Notes: generated by a model from the letters alone, not told the origin. A DNA stretch of 64,000 nucleotides from Clostridium beijerinckii (GCF_018223745.1 NZ_CP073653.1:1789001-1853000); one strand, 5' to 3'; positions 1-9,518 are shown, counted from the stretch's first letter. Translations and numbers: made by a program.

Positions 1-21
1 ACTCACTTTTTTGTTATAGAA

Positions 22-1293
22 TTAAGCAGCTTTCTTTATGGATTTTATATATTCTTTGCCCTTTATAGAATTATACTTTCCTTCCCATTTTGATACAACA
101 ACAACTGCTAGAGAATTACCTAATACATTTACAACAGTTCTAGCCATGTCAAGTATACGATCTATTCCAGCTATAAAAGCTAGGCCTTCGGCTGGAATTC
201 CAACAGAACCAAGAGTGGCTAGTAAAACTACAAAAGATACTCCTGGCACGCCTGCTATACCTTTTGAAGTAAGCATCAATACAAGCATTAAATTAATTTG
301 AGCTGGTATTGATAAATTAATACCATATAATTGTGCAATAAATATTGCGGCAATAGCTTGGTAAAGAGTAGAACCATCTAGATTAAAAGAATAACCTGTT
401 GGTACTACAAAAGTTGCAATAGCTTTAGGACATCCGAATTTCTCCATTTTCTCCATGATTTTAGGTAAAACTGTTTCTGAGCTTGCTGTGCTATAAGCAA
501 GTATAAGTTCGTCTTTTAAAATTCTTATGATTGAAAAGATACTTGTCCCAACTAATTTTGCAATTAGTCCAAATATTAGTAATATAAATAAAATCATTGA
601 ACCATAAGTTGTAACTATTAGTTTTCCAAGTGGAATTAAAGATGAAAGTCCAAACTTAGAAACTGTCACACCAATTAAAGCGAATACTCCAAAAGGAGCT
701 GTCTTCATTATTTGATTTGTTACCCAAAACATTGCATCAGCCGTTCCTTGGGCGAACTGTATAACAGGTTTCCCTTTTTCACCAATTGCAGCAACTCCTA
801 GACCGAACATAACAGAAAAGAAAATGACTGAAAGCATGTCTCCTTTTGTAAGTGAATCAAAAATATTAGTAGGTACAATATTTATAAATGTGTCTGCAAA
901 GCTATGATGTGCTACATTTTCTGCAGTGCTTACATAAGAATCAATGCTAGATTTAGCAAGCTCTTGCATATTTATTCCTGTACCTGGATGAAATACATTA
1001 GCAATTAAAAGTCCTAATACAATAGCAATAGTTGTTACTACTTCAAAGTAAAGAAGAGTTTTTCCTCCAAGTCTTCCAACCTGCTTAATATCTCCCGCTC
1101 CAGCAATACCAACTATAAGTGATGAAAAGACGATTGGAACTACAATCATTTTTATTAGACGAATAAAAATATCTCCAATAGGCTTTAAATATGCCTCAAC
1201 AGCTGGATTTCCATAAAAAAATCCACCTACTATAATTCCAAGTATAAGTCCTGCAAGAATTTGTAATGCTAGACCAAATTTAATTTTCTTCAT
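22..1293 (-). CDS. Dicarboxylate/amino acid:cation symporter (DAACS/GltP family)
   Basis: This 423-residue integral membrane protein has the full usual length of the DAACS family (GltP/GltT/DctA), which imports glutamate, aspartate or C4-dicarboxylates with H+ or Na+. The diagnostic serine-rich loop STASSETVLP lies near residue 270, followed by the substrate-binding GYSFNLDGS stretch, and about eight hydrophobic helices plus two re-entrant loops can be traced. The ATG is preceded by AAGGAAGG. It is transcribed alone. The substrate cannot be decided between amino acids and dicarboxylates from the sequence. Confidence 0.9.
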   Translation of the reverse strand: MKKIKFGLALQILAGLILGIIVGGFFYGNPAVEAYLKPIGDIFIRLIKMIVVPIVFSSLIVGIAGAGDIKQVGRLGGKTLLYFEVVTTIAIVLGLLIANVFHPGTGINMQELAKSSIDSYVSTAENVAHHSFADTFINIVPTNIFDSLTKGDMLSVIFFSVMFGLGVAAIGEKGKPVIQFAQGTADAMFWVTNQIMKTAPFGVFALIGVTVSKFGLSSLIPLGKLIVTTYGSMILFILLIFGLIAKLVGTSIFSIIRILKDELILAYSTASSETVLPKIMEKMEKFGCPKAIATFVVPTGYSFNLDGSTLYQAIAAIFIAQLYGINLSIPAQINLMLVLMLTSKGIAGVPGVSFVVLLATLGSVGIPAEGLAFIAGIDRILDMARTVVNVLGNSLAVVVVSKWEGKYNSIKGKEYIKSIKKAA

Positions 1294-1676
1294 AGTAAAT
1301 TATCCTTCCTTAGTTTAAAATTTGAATAAAAATAATATTAAATATGACGTTATTATCATTTCTTGTTGCAAATTATTAGGATTACTTAGCAACATTTTGA
1401 ATTATAACATAAAAAATGAATTTTGTCTCTAAAAGAAATTCATTTTTAAAAATAAAGAATATATTCCTTTCTTGTTGTTCAATTAATTGAAAATATTTCT
1501 AGTTGTTAATTATATTTTTAATAAACTTACTATGGTGTATTTACGAAAAGCTAGATTTTAACACTAAGAGAAAAGCACCAAGATAAAGGGCTTAAGATAG
1601 AAAACTGAACATATTAATTAATATAATAAATATATATTTAGAGAATTAGATATTGATTTTCAAAAGAGTTAGCAAA
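1294..1676. other. Intergenic region with a 12-bp hairpin
   Basis: This is AT-rich non-coding DNA between two minus-strand genes. A perfect 12-bp inverted repeat (1412-1423 with 1436-1447, loop 12 nt) could end the transcript of the upstream DUF5658 gene. A loose minus-strand promoter for the symporter could lie at 1330-1375. Nothing else is visible. Confidence 0.4.
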
Positions 1677-2036
1677 TTAAAATATGAAAATAAATATAGG
1701 CAATAATGCAAACCAGATAATATGAAATGTGTTTATTAAACCATAGAATATGATACTTCCATTAATAAAGTAATTACAGTACTTTAGTTGTTTATTAGTT
1801 GCATCTTTCATTCTAAAATATATGAATACAAAAAGAACTGCAGGAGCTAATATTTTTAATAAAAAACTTATAGTTGGACTTTTTACTACTTCTAACATGA
1901 AAATATTTGCTTCTACGTAAAAACCAGTATCTAAGAGTAAAATAGTAAATACTATGTCTGTAACATTCAGGATATATAGAGCTAAAAATTTTATTTTTAT
2001 ATTTTTAAGAGAGTAGTTTTTTATAAAAGTAATCAT
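1677..2036 (-). CDS. DUF5658-like small membrane protein
   Basis: This 119-residue protein consists mainly of four hydrophobic segments (roughly residues 16-38, 50-72, 85-103 and 105-119) with a short basic loop between the second and third. The size and the start of the first helix (LNVTDIVFTILLL) resemble DUF5658 proteins, whose function is unknown. The start has GGAGG 7 nt upstream. It appears monocistronic. The family assignment is from memory of the pattern; membrane localisation is secure. Confidence 0.65.
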   Translation of the reverse strand: MITFIKNYSLKNIKIKFLALYILNVTDIVFTILLLDTGFYVEANIFMLEVVKSPTISFLLKILAPAVLFVFIYFRMKDATNKQLKYCNYFINGSIIFYGLINTFHIIWFALLPIFIFIF

Positions 2037-2344
2037 TAAAACACCTCCATTTAGTGATTATTACCATAATGAAGATATTGTATAAGCTTTATTAATTATA
2101 GGTAGATATATATATTTTTTATTGGAACGTGTATTTTGAACTACATTATTATAGATATGTTCTTATTTTCTAAGTGGTTTTTATGTTACTATATTTTTAT
2201 AGATAGGATTTAAAATATCAAAGAAATTAAAAAAGCTGTGAATAAGATAGAAGTAAAGTTTGTATTAAGAGAATTTTAAGGAAAGAGCAAGGTATAATTG
2301 AAGGCAAAGAAAAAATAATATAATAAAGAGAGGAGTTCAAGTAA
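2037..2344. other. Divergent intergenic region, promoters not resolved
   Basis: This AT-rich region separates the minus-strand DUF5658 gene from the plus-strand DUF488 gene, so it should hold both promoters. A TATAAT occurs at about 2292 but without a good -35 box. No structured RNA or open reading frame was recognised. Confidence 0.3.
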
Positions 2345-2959
2345 ATGTACATATACACAATAGGACATTCTAACTATTCTATAGAGAAATTAATAGATAT
2401 GCTAAAGACTTATGATATTGATACTGTTGTAGATATAAGAGGAACTCCGTATTCGAAATATAATGTTCAATATAATAAGGAAACAATAGCTGAAACTTTA
2501 AAAAAAGAAGGATTTATATACATATATATGGCTAAAGAACTTGCGGCTCAAAGACAAGATAAAAACTCTTATAATAAGGAAGGATATTCTGATTTTGAAA
2601 AGGTAATTATGGAAGAAGATTTTTTAAGAGGAATTGAGAGGCTAAAAACAGGATGTCAGAAAGGTTATAATATTGTACTTCTTGGAGCTATGCAGGATCC
2701 TATAAGGTGTCATAGGAGTATATTAGTTGGAAGATCATTAAGGGAAAATGGATTTAATGTTAAGCATATTTTAGATGACTATACTTTGGCATCTCAAGAA
2801 AAAATAGAAGAGAAACTTTTAAGTAAATACTTTAGTAACAGGAATCAGATTACTATAGACAGCTTACTTGGTAACGAAATTAGCGAGGTTGAAATGATTA
2901 AGGAAGGTTATCGACTGGCAAATAAAGAAATTGGATATAGAGTGGAGCATTTAGAATAA
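2345..2959 (+). CDS. DUF488 family protein
   Basis: This 204-residue soluble protein has the DUF488 signature: an N-terminal MYIYTIGHSNYSIEKLI, the DIRGTPYSK motif near residue 31, and a C-terminal MQDPIRCHRSILV segment with the conserved Cys-His pair. DUF488 proteins are widespread and uncharacterised; the Cys and the conserved DxR have suggested a nucleic-acid or nucleotide-related role, which is not proven. The ATG has a good AGAGGAG site. It has no obvious operon partner; the next gene starts 63 nt downstream without a strong ribosome site. Confidence 0.85.
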   Translation: MYIYTIGHSNYSIEKLIDMLKTYDIDTVVDIRGTPYSKYNVQYNKETIAETLKKEGFIYIYMAKELAAQRQDKNSYNKEGYSDFEKVIMEEDFLRGIERLKTGCQKGYNIVLLGAMQDPIRCHRSILVGRSLRENGFNVKHILDDYTLASQEKIEEKLLSKYFSNRNQITIDSLLGNEISEVEMIKEGYRLANKEIGYRVEHLE

Positions 2960-3022
2960 TAGAAATCAAAATTAATATATAAGACATATATTAATATGTA
3001 TTACTAAATTAGGATTTTAATT

Positions 3023-3520
3023 ATGAAAAAAATTTTATCTAAAGTATTAAGAGGTATTGGGATTAAAAAAAATGGCATTAGAGCAGATATGTCGAGTGAC
3101 CGTATTAGCTATGCAGATTATGTAAATTCTAAGAATTATTCTAGTGAAACCAACTACTTGATTTGGGTAGATACTGGAAGCTTTAAAGTGAATATTTTTA
3201 AAGGAAGCACAAATAAGTGGAACCTAATTAATAGTTATTTGTGCACCTTGGGAAAAGCCTCAACGCCAACACCTAAAGGAACTTATAAGGTTGGAATAAA
3301 GGGACTCTATTTTGGCGTAAATAAAGGATACAAGTGTTGGTATTATACACAGTTTAAAGGTAATTATTTATTTCATTCAATAATTTATAATTTGGATGGA
3401 TCGGTTAGAGATGGAAGGTTAGGTATGAAGCTATCAGATGGGTGTATAAGGTTAGCCAAAGAAAATGCTAAATGGATTTATGACAATATACCTAAGGGGA
3501 CTAAAGTAGTTATAAATTAA
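3023..3520 (+). CDS. L,D-transpeptidase catalytic domain (YkuD family) protein
   Basis: This 165-residue protein is essentially one YkuD domain, which forms 3-3 peptidoglycan cross-links or attaches proteins through an active-site cysteine. The catalytic motif is present: His118 (LFHSIIYN) followed by SDGCIRL with Cys141. TPKGTYKVG at about residue 88 is also typical. No signal peptide or transmembrane segment is visible at the N-terminus, which is odd for an enzyme that acts outside the membrane; the start is also weakly supported (AGGATT only). Secretion may be non-classical or the true start may differ. Confidence 0.85.
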   Translation: MKKILSKVLRGIGIKKNGIRADMSSDRISYADYVNSKNYSSETNYLIWVDTGSFKVNIFKGSTNKWNLINSYLCTLGKASTPTPKGTYKVGIKGLYFGVNKGYKCWYYTQFKGNYLFHSIIYNLDGSVRDGRLGMKLSDGCIRLAKENAKWIYDNIPKGTKVVIN

Positions 3521-3677
3521 CCTATATTTATATATTTGGATAGATAAATAAAAGTTAAGAGAATAATTATATAAAATTGCACTTGTAATTAAATATAAAA
3601 GAAAACATATTCACATTAAATCTAGTATATGGATTTTATTATAAAAATTACAATTATTCAGAAAATTCAAAAAACTA

Positions 3678-3706
3678 TTGCAATTAATGATGAAATGAGA
3701 TATAAT
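3678..3706 (+). promoter_or_regulatory. Sigma-A-type promoter of the structured RNA
   Basis: TTGCAA at 3678-3683 and a perfect TATAAT at 3701-3706 are separated by exactly 17 nt. Transcription would begin near 3713, just before the first hairpin of the RNA described next. Confidence 0.75.
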
Positions 3707-3712
3707 TAAATC

Positions 3713-3922
3713 AAGATAAAGGTTTAATTTATCTTAGTGTACTGACACTTCAATCCGGCAGAAGAGTGTATCTCAAGAGATATACAGTTGGTGACGGGCA
3801 ACGGAAAAATCCCGGTAGCAATGTACGACAGACGGTCGTACCCAGTTGGCGGACAACGTTAAAATCAGTAACTAAGAAAGAGCAAGTGGAGTTAGTAAGA
3901 TTCACTTGCTCTTTATCTTTTG
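3713..3922 (+). ncRNA. Stand-alone structured non-coding RNA, about 210 nt
   Basis: A promoter at 3678-3706 and a 12-bp intrinsic terminator (3877-3888 with 3903-3914) bracket a region that is clearly more G/C-rich than its surroundings and full of hairpins: 8 bp at 3714-3736, 5 bp at about 3736-3750, 8 bp at about 3766-3786, a 4-5 bp CGGG/CCCG stem near 3793-3815, and a perfect 7-bp GTACGAC/GTCGTAC stem near 3822-3840. CAGTTGG occurs twice. No credible coding frame exists. The overall look (many paired, G/C-rich elements with GGTGACGGGC and CCCGGTAGCAA) might fit the clostridial raiA-motif RNA, but I cannot confirm this without a covariance model. It does not resemble the purine, SAM, lysine, cobalamin or c-di-GMP-I aptamers. 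Confidence 0.7.
3877..3921 (+). terminator. Intrinsic terminator of the structured RNA
   Basis: The stem AAAGAGCAAGTG / CACTTGCTCTTT (12 bp, perfect) has a 14-nt loop and is followed by ATCTTTT. Confidence 0.8.
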
Positions 3923-3978
3923 TAAAGGTAATAATTGATTATTATAATTAAAATGTTTAATATAAGCTGATTCGTATA

Positions 3979-4017
3979 TCCATCTAAATTTTATATTAGA
4001 TTTAGGTGGAATTTTTA
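3979..4017 (+). terminator. Second terminator-like hairpin
   Basis: TCCATCTAAA pairs with TTTAGGTGGA (one G-U pair, 12-nt loop) and is followed by ATTTTTATTG. It would catch read-through from the upstream RNA before the radical SAM gene. Confidence 0.55.
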
Positions 4018-4140
4018 TTGTAAAATAATTTTAAGAAAGCAGTGATTTTCTTGCAAAGGCGGGGATTAAAATATATACTAGTTTGAGATATAAAATATAT
4101 TTTATTTTTATCTAAATGTATTGATTGGAGTAATAATTTA

Positions 4141-5010
4141 ATGAAGAAATTTAAAAAGATTTATATAGAGATAACAAATGTGTGTAATTTAAGTTGCGAT
4201 TTTTGCCCTAAAACAAATAGGGAACTTAAGTTTATGGATAAGAAAAGTTTTCAACATATCGTAAATAGCGTGAAATTACATACTGATTATGTATATTTTC
4301 ATCTAATGGGAGAACCATTTTTAAATGAAAATATAAAGAGTTTTTTGGATATAAGCAATGAAAATTCATTAAAGGTTAATATAACTACTAATGGAACTTT
4401 AATAAGTGAAGTTAAGGATGTGTTACTTAGTTCAAATGCTTTAAGGCAAGTTAATATTTCGCTTCATAGCTTTGAAGCGAATGAGGGACATGTTGAGTTT
4501 AGTAAATATATAGATAATATAATTGAATTTGTTAAAGAAGCTAGTGAAAAAACTAATATAATAACTTCTTTAAGGTTGTGGAATTTAGATACAAAGTATA
4601 CTGCTAGTAATAGCATGAATATTGATATTTTTGAATTTCTTGAACAAAGTTTCGAAATAAAATCCAGTTTGAGAGAAAGTTTAAAGGAAAAAAATAGTTT
4701 TAAACTAAAAAATAATGTATATCTTAGTATGGGAGAGAAATTTAAGTGGCCATCATTGCAAGTTGAGAAGTTAGGAGAAAGAGTCTTCTGCTATGGGCTT
4801 AGAGATCAAGTGGGAATATTAGTAGATGGAACAGTAGTGCCTTGTTGTTTAGATAGTGATGGTAGCATAGCACTTGGTAATATCTTTGACAATACATTAG
4901 AAGAAATTCTAAGTTCAAAAAGAGCTATAGACATATATAATGGTTTTTCTGGAAGAAAGGCAGTAGAAGAATTATGCAAAAAATGTGGTTTTATAAATAG
5001 AGTAAGATAG
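4141..5010 (+). CDS. Radical SAM/SPASM domain protein
   Basis: This 289-residue protein begins with the radical SAM cluster motif C15xxxC19xxC22 (VCNLSCDFC), followed by the HLMGEPF and TTNGT strands of the partial TIM barrel. The C-terminal third carries a SPASM/Twitch-like cysteine set (FCYGLR, VVPCCLD, LCKKCGF) for an auxiliary cluster. Such proteins modify peptides, proteins or small molecules; the substrate is not evident. It ends 16 nt before an HELAH membrane protein, probably in the same transcript. No precursor-peptide ORF was found between the upstream RNA and this gene, so a RiPP role is only a possibility. Confidence 0.85.
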   Translation: MKKFKKIYIEITNVCNLSCDFCPKTNRELKFMDKKSFQHIVNSVKLHTDYVYFHLMGEPFLNENIKSFLDISNENSLKVNITTNGTLISEVKDVLLSSNALRQVNISLHSFEANEGHVEFSKYIDNIIEFVKEASEKTNIITSLRLWNLDTKYTASNSMNIDIFEFLEQSFEIKSSLRESLKEKNSFKLKNNVYLSMGEKFKWPSLQVEKLGERVFCYGLRDQVGILVDGTVVPCCLDSDGSIALGNIFDNTLEEILSSKRAIDIYNGFSGRKAVEELCKKCGFINRVR

Positions 5011-5026
5011 TGGGGGCGTTGTTAAA

Positions 5027-5761
5027 ATGGAGACAGCAATTAAGTCAGTGGGTATTTTTTTATTGATATATTTTTCGTATTACTATGTATTGAGATTTAT
5101 ACAATCGGTTTTTCAAGGAGCACTGAGTAGTATAAATGCAGGAGTGGCTAAATTTATATATGCTTTAAGTACACCGGCTCATGAACTTGCACATTTATTG
5201 GTTGCAATTTTGTGTCTTGCTAAAATAGAACAAGTACAACTTTTGCCAAAAGGAAACAGGCCGGGATTTATAAGATCAAGAGTTGGAAGCAGTATGCCAT
5301 TTTTAATTAGCATTAAGGAATTTCTTATAGCTATAGCACCTGTCATAATAAATATACCATTATTCATATTTATAGAGAGTAAATTTGTATTGAAAGATAA
5401 AGTTGCTGATATATCTAGAATACTAGATCCAAGAATAATAGTGAGTAAAGAAGGTATAATAACTATATTTTTATTTCTAGTGTTAATAAGTGGAATAGCA
5501 CCAAGTCATGAAGATTTTAAGGGAATGATAAAAGGACTTATAATTCTTAGTGCAGTTATATTCGGATTATCATTTTTAACTTCAAGGTTTTTAGATATGA
5601 AGTGGATGAATGCAAAGCCAATATTAACAGTACTATTATACTATATTGAATTAATAGTATTCGTGTTGATAATAAATGCTATTATACATTATAGGAATTG
5701 TTTCAAAATAACATGGATTATATTAATAAGTGCCATAAAACATGCTTTTAGAAAAAGTTGA
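5027..5761 (+). CDS. Multi-pass membrane protein with HExxH (M50-like metallopeptidase)
   Basis: This 244-residue membrane protein has about six hydrophobic segments. His52-Glu53-Leu-Ala-His56 lies at the start of a hydrophobic helix, as in M50/site-2-type intramembrane zinc proteases, and GIAPSHEDFKG (Asp163) could supply the third zinc ligand. The classical NxxPxxxxDG motif is absent, so it is an outlying M50B-like protein and activity is inferred. It follows the radical SAM gene by 16 nt with a GGGGGCG ribosome site, suggesting coexpression. Confidence 0.7.
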   Translation: METAIKSVGIFLLIYFSYYYVLRFIQSVFQGALSSINAGVAKFIYALSTPAHELAHLLVAILCLAKIEQVQLLPKGNRPGFIRSRVGSSMPFLISIKEFLIAIAPVIINIPLFIFIESKFVLKDKVADISRILDPRIIVSKEGIITIFLFLVLISGIAPSHEDFKGMIKGLIILSAVIFGLSFLTSRFLDMKWMNAKPILTVLLYYIELIVFVLIINAIIHYRNCFKITWIILISAIKHAFRKS

Positions 5762-5879
5762 TGGGCAATCACTCTTAAATGGTAAATACTTTATACAGAT
5801 ACTTAATTTGAACATTGAAAGAAAATTTTTGTATAAATATAGAAATAATGGCTATACTCCTTGATAAGGAGTGATTATT

Positions 5880-6449
5880 ATGGTAAATAAAAAGAAATTA
5901 TTTATAGGTATGACATTAGCATTAGCACTTATATTTTCTATAACATATTATTTTTCAGAAAAGTATATAAGTAACAAAAATGCTAAAAATAATCCTGTAT
6001 CATCAAGTGAAATAAATAATAAATTAAATGATAATATAAGAATTTATTTATATGCAGGTGAAAAGAAAGAAAAAGAATTAACATTATCAGAGTTAAAGAA
6101 AGAATTAAATATAGATAAGAATTTAACAGAAACGGAATTATCAAAGGCATTAAAAGATAAGGGATATGTTTTAGAAGTAGAATCTAATGGAGAAATGACT
6201 TATAAAAGAGATGCTTCTAAAGCTGTAAAACCTAATAAATATTATATTGGAGAAAAAGATGGCTTTTTAGCTATATATAAAACTGATGATAATGGAACTT
6301 TATCAATTGAAAACAGCGAAGATGTGTATACTAATAGCAAAAAAGTAGATAAATTAAGCGAGATAGATAAAGACAAAATTAAGAATTTTGAGCTTGAATA
6401 TAATTCAAAAGACGATGCAGAAGAAAGCTTGTCAGAATTTTTATCATAA
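5880..6449 (+). CDS. BofC-like anchored extracytoplasmic protein
   Basis: The protein has 189 residues with one N-terminal transmembrane/signal segment (about residues 7-24) and a charged extracytoplasmic part. Its C-terminal portion (YYIGEKDGFLAIY...) resembles the BofC C-terminal domain. In Bacillus subtilis bofC, which modulates SpoIVB signalling in the sigma-K checkpoint, lies directly upstream of ruvA, as this gene does here, so position supports the call. The longest frame begins at GTG 5871, but that codon overlaps the AAGGAG site; ATG 5880 has correct 8-nt spacing. Sequence similarity is weak, so another secreted role is possible. Confidence 0.55.
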   Translation: MVNKKKLFIGMTLALALIFSITYYFSEKYISNKNAKNNPVSSSEINNKLNDNIRIYLYAGEKKEKELTLSELKKELNIDKNLTETELSKALKDKGYVLEVESNGEMTYKRDASKAVKPNKYYIGEKDGFLAIYKTDDNGTLSIENSEDVYTNSKKVDKLSEIDKDKIKNFELEYNSKDDAEESLSEFLS

Positions 6450-6480
6450 TGGAAATTCTGATAGGTAAATTTTAATTGAT

Positions 6481-6524
6481 AAAAGGCATGTTAGTAATTT
6501 GATACTTACATGCCTTTTATTAAT
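6481..6524 (+). terminator. Intrinsic terminator after the bofC-like gene
   Basis: AAAAGGCATGT pairs perfectly with ACATGCCTTTT over 11 bp, followed by an AT-rich tail. It separates this gene from ruvA. Confidence 0.7.
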
Positions 6525-6654
6525 TAAAAAATACATTGTTGAAAGATTTGCCTGAAAATGATAAAGTATAAGTTAGGTTTTAATAATGTAGAAATTAGTT
6601 TTTTAGCTAAATTTTAAATACAGTTATAGATATAGAAAAGTTGGTGTAAAATAG

Positions 6655-7251
6655 ATGTACGAATATATAAAAGGTAAATATATTGGAATAAATAAAGATT
6701 ATGTAATAGTAGAGAATAGCGGTATAGGCTACAAGATATTTACATCAGGTGCTACAATGTCCTCTATGCCAAAGAATGGAGAGGAGATTATGCTTTACCT
6801 TGAGCAAATAGTAAGGGAAGATTTTATTGGATTATATGGGTTTGATTCAAAGGAAGAGCTAGAGATGTTTAAGCTTCTTTTAACAGTAAGTGGAGTTGGA
6901 CCAAAAGCAGCATTATCTTTATTATCTATAAGCAGAGTTAATAATTTAAAATATGCAATAATGATTGGCGATGAGAAACACATCTGTAGAGGTGTGGGAA
7001 TAGGGAAAAAAACAGCAGCTAGAATTATTTTAGAAATCAAAGATAAACTAAAGCCAGATGAATTATTGGATAGTAGTGTGGAAAATGATACTAAGGATAA
7101 TGAGAATGTTATGGCATTATCAGAAGCTTTAAGCGCGTTAATTGCGCTAGGGTATAGCGAGAAGGAAGCAGAATCAGTACTTAAAAAGATAGATAAGAAT
7201 GACAGTGTAGAAAATATCATTAAAAATGCATTAAAGGCATTGATGGGATAA
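6655..7251 (+). CDS. ruvA: Holliday junction branch migration protein RuvA
   Basis: RuvA binds four-way junctions as a tetramer and loads the RuvB motor. The 198-residue protein has the usual length and starts with the typical MYEYIKGKYIG OB-fold, then a helix-hairpin-helix region with FKLLLTVSGVGPKAALSLLS (about residues 72-91) and the second hairpin CRGVGIGKKTAARI, and ends with the C-terminal RuvB-binding domain (SALIALGYSEKEAESVLKK). The ribosome binding site is weak. ruvB follows 65 nt later. No ruvC is present in the window. Confidence 0.97.
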   Translation: MYEYIKGKYIGINKDYVIVENSGIGYKIFTSGATMSSMPKNGEEIMLYLEQIVREDFIGLYGFDSKEELEMFKLLLTVSGVGPKAALSLLSISRVNNLKYAIMIGDEKHICRGVGIGKKTAARIILEIKDKLKPDELLDSSVENDTKDNENVMALSEALSALIALGYSEKEAESVLKKIDKNDSVENIIKNALKALMG

Positions 7252-7316
7252 AACTTCTAAGACATAAGTAGCAAAAAATTATACATATATGACTCATAAG
7301 AAAAGGGGGAGGTTTT

Positions 7317-8360
7317 TTGGAAAGAATAGTTAATCCATCTGAGATGCAAGAAGACTTTAATTCTGAACTTAGTTTAAGACCTCAAAAAATAAATGAATAT
7401 ATAGGACAAGATAAAGTTAAAGAGCGATTAGATATTTTTATTAAAGCTGCAAAAAATAGAAAAGAAGCATTAGATCATACACTTTTATATGGACCACCTG
7501 GACTTGGAAAAACTACTTTAGCTAATATTATAGCAAAAGAAATGGGTGGGGATTTAAAAATTACTTCTGGACCAGCAATAGAAAGAGCAGGAGATTTAGC
7601 AGCGATACTAACAACACTAAAAGATTATGATGTTTTATTTATAGATGAAATACATAGGTTAAATAGAAATGTTGAGGAAATATTATATCCTGCTATGGAG
7701 GATTATGCTTTAGATATAGTTATAGGAAAAGGTGCTACAGCGAAATCTATAAGAATTGATCTTCCCAAATTTACACTAATTGGAGCAACAACAAGGATTG
7801 GAATGCTTACATCTCCACTTAGAGATAGATTTGGTGTACTTTGTGCCATGGAATATTATACAGATGAAGAACTTAAAGAGATAGTAAGTAGAAGCGCTTT
7901 AGTTTTTGGCTGTACAATTACTGAAGAAGGTGCTTTGGAGATTGCTAAGAGATCTAGAGGAACACCTAGAATTGCCAATAGGCTATTAAAAAGAGTTAGG
8001 GATTATTCAGAAGTAAAATCTAATAAGCTAGTATCATTAAAAGAGGCTAGAGAGGCTTTAGAATTATTGGAAGTTGATAATCAGGGATTTGATAAAGTTG
8101 ATAATAAAATACTTGAAGCTATTATTGATAATTTTAACGGGGGACCTGTTGGGATTGAAACACTTTCCTATTTTATAGGTGAGGAATTGGGAACTATAGA
8201 AGACGTATATGAACCATACTTGCTTCAAAAAGGCTTTATAATAAGAACACCAAGAGGAAGAATAGCTAGTGATAAGGCCTATGAACATCTTGGAAGAGTA
8301 AATACTTCAAAAAACAAAAGTAATAATGGGAAAGTACAAGGTAGCTTTTTTGATAAATAG
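7317..8360 (+). CDS. ruvB: Holliday junction helicase motor RuvB
   Basis: RuvB is the hexameric AAA+ ATPase that drives branch migration with RuvA. At 347 residues it is full length. The Walker [10 protein letters not shown] is at about residue 60, Walker B DEIHR at about 108, sensor 1 GATTR and the arginine-finger region LRDRFG follow, and the C-terminal winged helix contains [10 protein letters not shown] and TPRGR. It starts with TTG, supported by GGGGGAGG 4 nt upstream. It belongs to the ruvA-ruvB-queA-tgt block. Confidence 0.97.
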   Translation: MERIVNPSEMQEDFNSELSLRPQKINEYIGQDKVKERLDIFIKAAKNRKEALDHTLLYGPPGLGKTTLANIIAKEMGGDLKITSGPAIERAGDLAAILTTLKDYDVLFIDEIHRLNRNVEEILYPAMEDYALDIVIGKGATAKSIRIDLPKFTLIGATTRIGMLTSPLRDRFGVLCAMEYYTDEELKEIVSRSALVFGCTITEEGALEIAKRSRGTPRIANRLLKRVRDYSEVKSNKLVSLKEAREALELLEVDNQGFDKVDNKILEAIIDNFNGGPVGIETLSYFIGEELGTIEDVYEPYLLQKGFIIRTPRGRIASDKAYEHLGRVNTSKNKSNNGKVQGSFFDK

Positions 8361-8492
8361 AGATTAAGTAGTGATTTATTAATAAGCACTTTAAAATTGA
8401 GTTCTGAACAACTGATATAGTTTCTCAAAAGTTTAACTTCGTTAGAAGTGTCAATAATAAGAATAAGCTGTTAGTTAGGAGAAGATAAATAA

Positions 8493-9518
8493 ATGAACGT
8501 AAAAGATTTTGATTTTTACTTACCAGAAGAGTTGATAGCTCAACATCCGTTGGAACAAAGAGATTCATCAAGACTTATGGTTTTAGATAAGAAAACTGGT
8601 GAAATTAAGCATAAGAGATTTCATGATATTATAGAATACTTAAATGAAGGAGATACTTTAGTATTAAATAATACGAGAGTAATGCCAGCAAGATTGATTG
8701 GAGAAAAGGAAGGTACGGGCGGAAAAATTGAGTTCCTTCTACTTAAAAGAATTGAAAAGGATAAATGGGAGTGTCTAGCAAAGCCAGGTAAATCCGCAAA
8801 GGTTGGTAGAAAATTTACATTTGGAGAAGGTAAGTTAAAAGCAGAAGTAGTTGAAGTGAAGGAAAATGGAAATAGAATAGTTGAATTTTTCTATGATGGA
8901 ATATTCGAGGAAGTTCTAGATTCGCTTGGGGAGATGCCTTTGCCACCATATATTCATGAGAGATTAGAAGATAGGGAAAGGTATCAAACAGTGTATTCTA
9001 AAGAAAATGGTTCTGCTGCAGCACCTACTGCGGGATTACATTTTACAAAAGAGTTATTGCAGGAAATAAAGAATAAAGGAATTAACATAGTATATTTAAC
9101 ATTACATGTTGGACTTGGAACTTTTAGACCTGTAAAAGTTGAATCTCTAGAGGAGCATGAAATGCATTCAGAGTTTTATATGCTTTCAAAAGAAAGTGCA
9201 GATATAATAAACGAAACTAAAAAAAGAGGAAATGCGGTTATATCTGTTGGAACAACTTCAACAAGGACATTAGAAACTATTGGCGATGAAAATGGATTTG
9301 TTAAGGAACAAAGTGGATGGACTAATATATTTATTTATCCTGGATATAAATTTAAAGTAGTGGATAAGTTAATTACAAACTTCCATTTACCAGAATCTAC
9401 GTTGATAATGCTTGTTTCAACTCTAGCAGGAAGAGAAAATGTTATGAATGCATATGAAGAAGCAGTAAATGAAAAATATAGATTTTTCTCATTTGGAGAT
9501 GCTATGTTTATTAAATAA
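8493..9518 (+). CDS. queA: S-adenosylmethionine:tRNA ribosyltransferase-isomerase QueA
   Basis: QueA transfers the ribosyl part of SAM to preQ1 in tRNA to give epoxyqueuosine. The 341-residue protein has the usual start [15 protein letters not shown], the conserved [10 protein letters not shown] segment, and the [10 protein letters not shown] and [12 protein letters not shown] motifs of the active site. Its ATG is preceded by AGGAGAAG. It lies directly before tgt, the preceding step in the same pathway, in the order found in Bacillus. Confidence 0.97.
   Translation: MNVKDFDFYLPEELIAQHPLEQRDSSRLMVLDKKTGEIKHKRFHDIIEYLNEGDTLVLNNTRVMPARLIGEKEGTGGKIEFLLLKRIEKDKWECLAKPGKSAKVGRKFTFGEGKLKAEVVEVKENGNRIVEFFYDGIFEEVLDSLGEMPLPPYIHERLEDRERYQTVYSKENGSAAAPTAGLHFTKELLQEIKNKGINIVYLTLHVGLGTFRPVKVESLEEHEMHSEFYMLSKESADIINETKKRGNAVISVGTTSTRTLETIGDENGFVKEQSGWTNIFIYPGYKFKVVDKLITNFHLPESTLIMLVSTLAGRENVMNAYEEAVNEKYRFFSFGDAMFIK

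Noticed and set aside
38..301. 87-codon plus-strand frame at the window start
   Set aside because: It lies entirely antisense to the C-terminal part of the symporter gene.
3766..3951. 61-codon open frame across the structured RNA
   Set aside because: It has no ribosome site, runs through several hairpins and the terminator, and has unlikely composition.
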